Assembly (NCBI GenBank): GCA_038503065.1
Contig: JBCAMK010000006.1
Span: 682,001 to 746,000 of the forward strand
DNA length: 64,000 nucleotides
Direction: 5' to 3'
Source: Paragyromitra xinjiangensis
Lineage: Eukaryota > Ascomycota > Pezizomycetes > Pezizales > Discinaceae
The number at the start of each line of letters is the position of its first letter. The first letter of the stretch is position 1. The notes beneath the pieces are model-generated. The model did no database searches and was not told the DNA's origin. It saw only the letters and a list, made by a program, of their open reading frames with translations. This document shows, piece after piece, positions 57,621 through 64,000 of the stretch. The position numbers were made by a program, and so were the translations under genes.

Positions 57621-58117
57621 GCGGTGAACCGACGATTACGCGCTTGATTCCCGCTACAAAGTAACAGCTTTGTCTACCGAGTATTTAAAATAGAAATAGG
57701 TTGTGGGTAGTATACTGGCAAATTATACTTGTTATCCACCTTATCCACCGAGGTATAGAACTAACACTTTTAGAGTTAGTATCTCGTCTCCACACGCAAT
57801 CCCACCAAAGCTACACCTCTTATCATGATATCAAGCTACGGATTGATTTTCGGGGCGTAAACCGTGGTTGGATAAGGTCAAGTGCTCCAATTGGGGATAC
57901 AAAAGCATCGATCAACTCAAGAAGGCGAGCTCTATCGATTGGGGGTCTAAGATGGTTGACATATATGCCAAAAGTTGAACGCATAATCAGTAATAGAGAG
58001 ACTTTTTCGAGCTCAGCTATCAATTTTTTCCACGACGTACTAGCCCCTACCCTCCTCCACACCCACATTTACTAGTTTCCGCTATATAATAATAGTTTTC
58101 TGACACGTAACCTAAAA
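57621..58117. other. Region downstream of the membrane-protein gene
   Basis: A minus frame (57823-58068) contains FGIYVNHLRPPIDRARLLEL and could be a remnant exon; a plus frame covers the same DNA. Neither can be assigned. Confidence 0.3.
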
Positions 58118-59821
58118 CTAAATAGTTGTGCAGACGGTGTCCCCTAACATCATTTGTGCAACGACGACGAAGCCGCCGATGCTACTAGTTGACAAAACGA
58201 ACATCATTGCAAGAAAAATGAAAAAGATTTTGTGACGATTATCTTTGAGGATGCGACGTACGGGGGTTGACATCATGACTACGCTCGAAAATCCCGCCCC
58301 AACCTGGCCAATCACAATCCAGCACATAATCCATGACCGTTGGCTCAGTGTGCTGCGACCTTCTTCAAAGTTGGTCAATGAGTCTATAATGATATACGGT
58401 GCGGCAAGCACGCCCATCCCTAGGAAACCAATACTGGCCATAGGAAGCCTATCCTACCACAAAGTATCAGCAAGCGCACTGCCAAATGTCAAATTCGCAC
58501 TTACTCTCATTGACCCCGAAGGTGGATCCGGAGGCTTAACCGTGCAGTCCCCATAGACCGCCCCCACTGCACCACTAATCCCTCTTTCAACTTTTTTCCA
58601 TTCTTCCTTGTGCCACCAAAAATTTCGATCATCTTCCCCTTCCTCGGCAGTGGATTTAGCTAGTTTTATTGATAGGAAACCCCCCGACCCATCGCTAGAA
58701 AGCTTAGGTACTGATTCTTGGACCACTATCTCGTTGACTCCTACGGAATTTGTCTGAACACTGGGTTGTTCCTTGTCGGTAATTATAGTTGTAGCATCGG
58801 TAGTTATACCCAGATCATCAATTCTGGAGCTTACTCGAGTCCGATATCCCTCATCTACACGTACACCTCGGTAATAGACTAGGAACATCGAGGGGTATTG
58901 GGGTACGGTGAGACTGGCAAGAAGATTCAACAACGACATGAGTACATAAGGTATGACTGTCAATGAATAAGAGGCGTATCCAAATCTCTCAACCTGATCT
59001 CCGCGGGCTTTGTAGAGTTCAAAACTCCCGTTGATTATCTGTAAAATTGCGGCAAAAATCTTGACAAAACTATAATTGGATGCGAGGTTTGGCGCGGTAA
59101 CCTCTCCATGGCGCACTCGAAAAGCATCACGAAGTTTGTGCGGAATGTTGGTAAAGGCCTTAATAGCACGGCGGATAAATGGCGCTTGCGGTCGACGTCT
59201 GCTGACCGGATTTGGTTGGGGTACTAGTGGCCCAACAACAAAAGAAGGTGGCACTACCACGAGACAATAGTCATTAAATAGCAGGTTATCTTCTGCTGGT
59301 GATCCCATTTGGATACGGTCAGGTGATTCTCCCGTTGGATTTTGTGTTTGTGGCGAGCCCTGTTCTTCGTCCCCTGGTTGTTTATTGGCTGGCTCATGAT
59401 TTTTCACCGGGTATTGGCCGTGTACATTTCTGGACCAAGGTATGACGGTTTGACTAGCTTGATCTATTAGCTATCGTTCGTAGTTTGTGTAGAGCGTGGT
59501 GACCTACAAACGATCAGGCGTAACATATTCCGAGGGAATTACCATGCAGAGCGCACGTGCCCTCAACGCGGTCTCTAACTCCGTTTCCTTGCGTATCGTA
59601 AGACTCGTTAAGACAGCCAAAGCGGCAGCCACACCATAAGATGGCATGCAAATAGAAACCACAGCGGCTATAGTCGCGGTCAGTCGGGTAGCTCCTGGGG
59701 CGGATACGACTGTCAATGCGTGCAGTCCATAATTCAGGAGGAAGAATTTGGCAATATCGGTCCAATCAGTAGACCTGCAAATGGTGTCACCTTTCTGGTG
59801 TAAATGGTCGGTAGAATTCAT
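58118..59821 (-). CDS. Orphan multi-pass membrane protein, about 526 aa
   Basis: Exons 59543-59821, 58505-59470 and 58118-58453. Intron 2 (GTAAGT...GTGGTAG) is convincing; intron 1 is less sure. The product is a relative of the 19988-22390 protein: KFFLLNYGLHALTVV and two helices, then ALCM; next a hydrophilic region; then FGYASYSLTVIPYVLMSLLN. A Ser/Thr-rich stretch follows, then PPDPPSG just before a C-terminal block of three to four hydrophobic helices (IGFLGMGVLAAPYIII, WIMCWIVIGQVGAGF, FFIFLAMMFVL). No signal peptide is visible in this model. An extra upstream exon could supply it: a minus frame at 59939-60187 is a candidate but has no clear junction. Function unknown. Confidence 0.65.
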
Positions 59822-61884
59822 GATTGTAAGAAGTTAAAGGGGCTGGGTTTAGTTATGAGTTCCCACAGCTGCAGTATCGATATGAGTAATGCTTCGAATT
59901 GAACTATCGAGAGGAAGTGCCACCACCCGTAGTGGTGTTTAGGCGTATAATGGGTTAGGTACCAGATGCAACAGCGCAGATGCAAAAAAGGTATGTATGG
60001 CTGTGGGCGGGGCAGTTATAGGGGCGAGGGCAGAGATGAGTATTTGTAAAGATACCAAAGCCGCATCGACTTTGATGAGCTTATAACCATCCAATAGGTA
60101 ACGCAGGCCATCAGCAGGTGGCCTACCTCGTAACATGGGTGTTTGCGAGTACAAGTGACTAACAACGACTCCCTTCGCCCATTTCAAGATTTAAAGCTAG
60201 GTACCAGGTACCAGTTTTCTTCCGGTTCGTGGGGTCGCCAGGCTCTACCACTCAGACCTTCATATCAGACTCTACTAGCACCTCACATATATTTCCAATA
60301 AGAAACCATTGGCCTCTAATAATCAGTGAACTTCCAATTGTAGCATGCCGATTCAGGCCACAGTGTCCCGGTAGGGTGCAAATATCATTCCGAAACACAA
60401 GACTATCCAGAACTCCTGCGTGCGAGATTCTACCCAGTAATGATGTCGTTGTGGGTAGTATATCGAGTTTTCATTACATACTAGTAAGTTCGTATTTGCT
60501 CCTGCTGAGGTTGGCTCTCGCTACCTGTTTGAGGAGCGATGCACACCAACTGAGATATTTTGTTTTTTTAACTCAAGCGCCTAATATAGATTCATAAAGT
60601 TTACCGCAAAACAGGAACCTGAGACGCCAGGTTCAGAACCACCACATTGGCTCTTTAGAGTTTTCGGCGAAAATTCTAGCACTAGGATTGGCCACCGCCC
60701 CGTTTCTCGATCCTTTTGCTGTACACTGACCGCATCGACACTTGGAAGGATGATGCATGTATGTTGGCGTTGGAGACATTTGGGGGCGGGGCAATAGTGC
60801 AAATTTCTCCAGATAATACCCAGTAAGGAGCTCAGGATGGTGCTGCGCCTGAACTGGCGGTGCCACGTTTAGGACACGACACAACCTCTCTTAACAACTG
60901 CCCCGCGATTGTAAAGGGGAAAAACGTCAGAGAAAACTACTACCTATTGTTCCTCCTAAGAGTAAGGGCCGAAGAGTTCCCAGCTCAGTCAAAATGGGAA
61001 TTTGCACATTTTGAAAATACAAAACAAGAGCAATAAGAACCATATTGGATCACCGGGAAACCCTCAACCACTCTAGATCTGCAGGCCTCGGTTAAGCCTC
61101 GAAGTACTCGAGTCTCCCCTACGAGCTTCGCTAAAAATCTCTAATAGGTTCCCCTCTGTTCTCTCTCTCGGCCTATGTATGTCCCTTGAAATGTAGATGC
61201 TGTGGGGAAAGCAAGCTGAAGCTAGGATAATCGGAATACCTAGCTAAACAGAACCACAACAGATTAACTACCCGCATACTAACTCATCCCCGGTTGATCT
61301 TCATGATCCTAGCTGTGACTATTATCGCGCCAACTTATTTGCTTTTATCAGCCAATAAAGGCCCCCTTTTCATAATAGGCTTCACTCCCGGAATCTGAGT
61401 TGTGATACAACTATGATCATGATCATTGCGCTCGAAAAACTGCCCGAGTAGTTTACCGTCAGAGGAGCCATTTGTCAATGATCGCCACTGTTTTGTTGTA
61501 TGGTTGGTTCATCGTCGTACTAAGTGCAGGTTTCTCGAATAATACCTCTATAGTGTATTGGCCAAAAAGATACGATGCAATATAATAAGGAACTGCATCA
61601 ACGACCTCACTACGATCCCTAAGCCCCAAAGCGCCCGTATACTGCATATGCAGGAGTCTAAAAACCGAGTTCATCGTTTACAATCTTGCTTTTATTATCG
61701 CCAAGACAAGCCCTTGAACCCAATAACAATCCTCCGCACGAAGGATAACCCAAACGTCCACGCCGAGGAGTTTCAGGGTTCCGCAGAGGATAGGATAGTT
61801 ATTGAGATCTATTTGAAATGTTTTGGATGCAGTGTGAAGTCTTTCTTCAACATAAATTGGCCTGGACTGAGACAGCAGGATATA
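59822..61884. other. Gene-poor stretch
   Basis: Several frames of 80-120 codons without domains. No repeats were noticed apart from the start of the pogo copy at its right edge. Confidence 0.4.
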
Positions 61885-62134
61885 ACGTCTTTGACTGGCT
61901 AACCGCCCGTGACTGGGAAACCAATCAGCTGTGTGGCAACGCAAGCCTCAACGAGCACCTCTACAAAAAAGACTCTCGATAGTAGCCTTATGAATATAAT
62001 CTCTCCGAATAAAACTAAATATATCATCCTCCATCTGTCGATCCTTTTGAGCTTTTCCCCAAATCTTGTTAGCCTTTTTGCGGCTAGGGAGTGGTGTAGA
62101 ATCCCCAGCAGGTGGTGCATATAAATCATCTATA

Positions 62135-62354
62135 CAGATGCAGACGCTTAGTCATGCAACGAGTGATACTCCATGCACCCACAAAACATACAGCCCCGTT
62201 GCTGCCCAAACGGTTTAGGCTCAGAGAGCTCCTCTCTACTTTCCTTGATATCGTTCTTGATTGGTTACTACGAAATATCTCTTGTGGTTAACGTTGTCTT
62301 ATAATTAGGCTCAGTTGATCTCACCGTGTTGCATGACTAAGCAACGACCCCGTG
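62135..62354 (+). mobile_element. MITE-A copy inside pogo copy 2, 220 bp
   Basis: CAGATGCAGACGCTTAGTCA at the left; CATGACTAAGCAACGACCCC near the right. The pogo text CATCTATA / TCTGGCC continues across it, with TA duplicated at the site. Confidence 0.85.
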
Positions 62355-62431
62355 TATCTGGCCACTCCTCCTCAGCCTCCTCCACCCCCTCCAACCCCTC
62401 TACACTAGCCGCATTTTCTGGCTCAATACTA

Positions 62432-62602
62432 CAGTGCCAAAAAGGGGGATGCGATTGGTACAGCATTTTTACAGTATTCTAAAAAAATGCTGGATTAATT
62501 CCGCAGTGCTACGGGATTTATCAGCAAATGCAGCAGCGCTCCAGAATTAATACAGCATTTTCTAAAAATACGGTAGTAGATCCACCCCATTTTTTGGTAC
62601 TG
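62432..62602. mobile_element. MITE-B copy 2 inside pogo copy 2, 171 bp
   Basis: Nearly identical to 16567-16736. The pogo text GGCTCAATAC / TATGTAC resumes on the far side with TA duplicated. Confidence 0.85.
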
Positions 62603-62609
62603 TATGTAC

Positions 62610-63129
62610 TAGTACTAGGGTGTAGGGGAAAGTCTGGCGACAGGTGGCGGTGCGAGTAAGAAATCCCAATTTCTTCCCCTCCGCAACTCCCTAAGAGGCC
62701 TGATAAAAACGTCTAAGGGAGCAAGAATGCTATCATTAAACATCAAACAAAAAAAAAAAAGTCAAGTTGGCAAAAGTATGAAATTCAAACGAGCTTGAGC
62801 CCACTGAGAAAATAGAGTACTCTGGTGTAGGGGTGAGTCTGGCGACAGGTGGCGGTGCGGGCAGAAGATGTTGGTCTTTTTCCCCTTTCCCAACACCCTG
62901 AGAGGCCTGATAAAATGCATAACGAATAGAGAATACTATATAAAAAGATATCAACCTAGTTTATTTGATAAAACCGAAAAACTCGGGCGAGCTCGAGCCT
63001 CTCAAGCAAATGGCTGCACCGCCACCTGTCGACAGACTTGTCCCCACACTCAAAGTACAATAGCAATGGTCGTGGGGCGGGGCGGGGGATGGGGCGCCCC
63101 GTTTCCGCCTCGCCCCAAGACCAACACTA
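62610..63129. mobile_element. Element Q, about 520 bp, flanked by ATGTAC
   Basis: Bounded by ATGTAC on both sides (62604-62609 and 63130-63135); pogo copy 1 has a single ATGTAC there. Inside, GTGTAGGGG.(A/T)AGTCTGGCGACAGGTGGC occurs twice directly (about 62628 and 62823) and once inverted (about 63014-63050). The six-base duplication sets it apart from the TA-inserting elements. No coding region. Confidence 0.7.
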
Positions 63130-63451
63130 ATGTACAATAATACTCTCAGATACAGTTACAGTTTTTTCACCCCTGCCCCTGCCTTTAGGTTTGGGGGGCC
63201 CTTGCAGTTCTTTCGGTTTTTTTTCTTTCCTAGTAGCTACCGTATATTCTAAGTAAATTCGCTATCTCCGAAAAAAACGTGGGAGGGAAGCGAGGGTAGA
63301 TCGATAAATTTATTGGTCATTTTGGCTGTCACTTTGGCCACATCTGTGAAGTAACGTGTAGCTATTCAAGTAAACGCACGATGAGGTAGTAAAGCCACCT
63401 CTGGAGGCTAGGGTTCATGTTGAGGCGTCTCATCATAGGCCGTTCTCACCG

Positions 63452-64000
63452 TTGCACCTAGCTGCCCAACGGGGTCATGTGGGAGTCATCAGGCAGCTTC
63501 TCGACAGCGGCACCAGTCCTCAGCCGGAGAAACCACAGCTTACCCCATTGCATTTTGCTGCTCAGTGCAGGAACTCACATATTGTGAAACAACTACTGGA
63601 CGCGGGGGCCGCTGCCGATCCGACAGATCCGACTCAATCTACTCCACCACATCATGCTGCTTCTAACGGATTTCGATCGGTAGCCCAACTACTTATAACC
63701 GCTGATGCCAGCCCTGCGAAGGTTGATGACAATGACACTACACCACTCGGTTTAGCAGCCGCAAGTGGGCACGTTTCAATGGTCCAACTTCTTCTAGATC
63801 TCAACCCAAACATCGACAAGGTGAACAAGAAAGACGACACAGCACTCCACTCATGATCAGCAGCTGCTGGTGGGCATCTTTCAGTAGTCCATCACCTCCT
63901 TGATGCCAACGCAGACATCAACGAGTCAAAACGCAAAGGTGACACGCCACTACACTCCGCATGCGCCAATGGACATCTTTCGGTGGTTCAACTTCTTCTT
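63452..64000 (+). pseudogene. Ankyrin-repeat gene, partial, with in-frame TGA
   Basis: Five ankyrin repeats read from 63452 (LHLAAQRGHVGVIRQLLDSG, TPLHFAAQCRNSHIVKQLLD, TPPHHAASNGFRSVAQLLIT, TPLGLAAASGHVSMVQLLLD, then DDTALHS). A TGA at 63854-63856 interrupts the fifth repeat. The same frame continues straight on (AAAGGHLSVVHHLLDANADI, TPLHSACANGHLSVVQLL) to the window edge. The stop falls where many repeats have Trp or another residue, so a point mutation is likely. There is no start codon upstream in frame within 60 bp, so the 5' part is missing or lies in another exon. Ankyrin repeats bind other proteins; which effector domain they belonged to is unknown. Confidence 0.7.

Larger units (their letters stand above)
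61885..63243 (-). mobile_element. Pogo/Fot1-like copy 2, 5' truncated and triply interrupted
   Basis: Begins with the same terminal repeat as copy 1 (ACGTCTTTGACTGGCTAACC at 61885, preceded by TA) and reads as the reverse of 15841 back to about 15398. Pieces: 61885-62134, 62357-62431, 62603-62609 and 63130-63243. Between them lie MITE-A (62135), MITE-B (62432) and element Q (62610). Similarity stops at about 63243, so the other two thirds of the element are missing. Confidence 0.85.

Noticed and set aside
57823..58075. Overlapping frames on both strands as a separate small gene
   Set aside because: Both strands are open with no domain or splice support; cannot decide, so left as unassigned.

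Overview
This window reads as nuclear DNA from a filamentous ascomycete. Genes carry several short introns (about 47-80 bp) with GT...AG ends and CTAAC/CTGAC-type branch sites, they are sparse, and the space between them is packed with decayed DNA transposons and MITEs. A transposon-rich Pezizomycete genome (truffle or morel relatives) is my best guess, by inference only; no marker gene is present.

Layout. 1-3 kb: no gene recognised. About 3.0-3.4 kb (-): a small three-exon secreted CFEM protein. 3.4-9.9 kb: LTR-like fragments, several TA-flanked inverted-repeat elements (one nested in another) and no convincing gene. 10.0-11.7 kb (-): a fungal multi-pass membrane protein with one in-frame TAG. 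13.6-15.8 kb: a full-length but decayed pogo/Fot1-like transposon with matching terminal inverted repeats. 16.3-19.4 and 23.3-26.3 kb: two diverged copies of a roughly 3 kb repeat, each with different MITE insertions; between them (20.0-22.4 kb, +) lies a 782-residue membrane protein. 26.6-27.8 kb (+): an intronless membrane protein. 30.2-31.3 kb (-): a decayed HNH-type gene.

32.3-35.9 kb (-) is the most striking locus: a ten-exon gene that can be spliced into one uninterrupted 1022-residue frame. It encodes an RBR-type E3 ubiquitin ligase in which the RING1-IBR unit is repeated six times by in-phase exon duplication, followed by a single RING2 carrying the expected catalytic cysteine.

38.7-50.2 kb holds an accessory group: a von Willebrand A (vWA) protein with a charged repetitive helix (+), a chymotrypsin-fold serine protease (-), a fucose-lectin-like propeller protein with a Gly/Trp-rich tail (-), and an ankyrin-vWA protein (+) paralogous to the first vWA gene. 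52.7-54.1 kb (-): a PD-(D/E)XK-like protein. 58.1-59.8 kb (-): a second membrane protein related to the one at 20.0-22.4 kb. 61.9-63.2 kb: a second pogo copy broken by three later insertions. The window ends inside an ankyrin-repeat gene with an in-frame stop.

The protein set (RBR ligase, ankyrin and vWA proteins, protease, lectin, CFEM, orphan membrane proteins) is typical of fast-evolving accessory regions involved in recognition and signalling. No shared pathway can be shown from sequence alone. All exon boundaries were read by eye from splice motifs and phase; no alignment or transcript was used.
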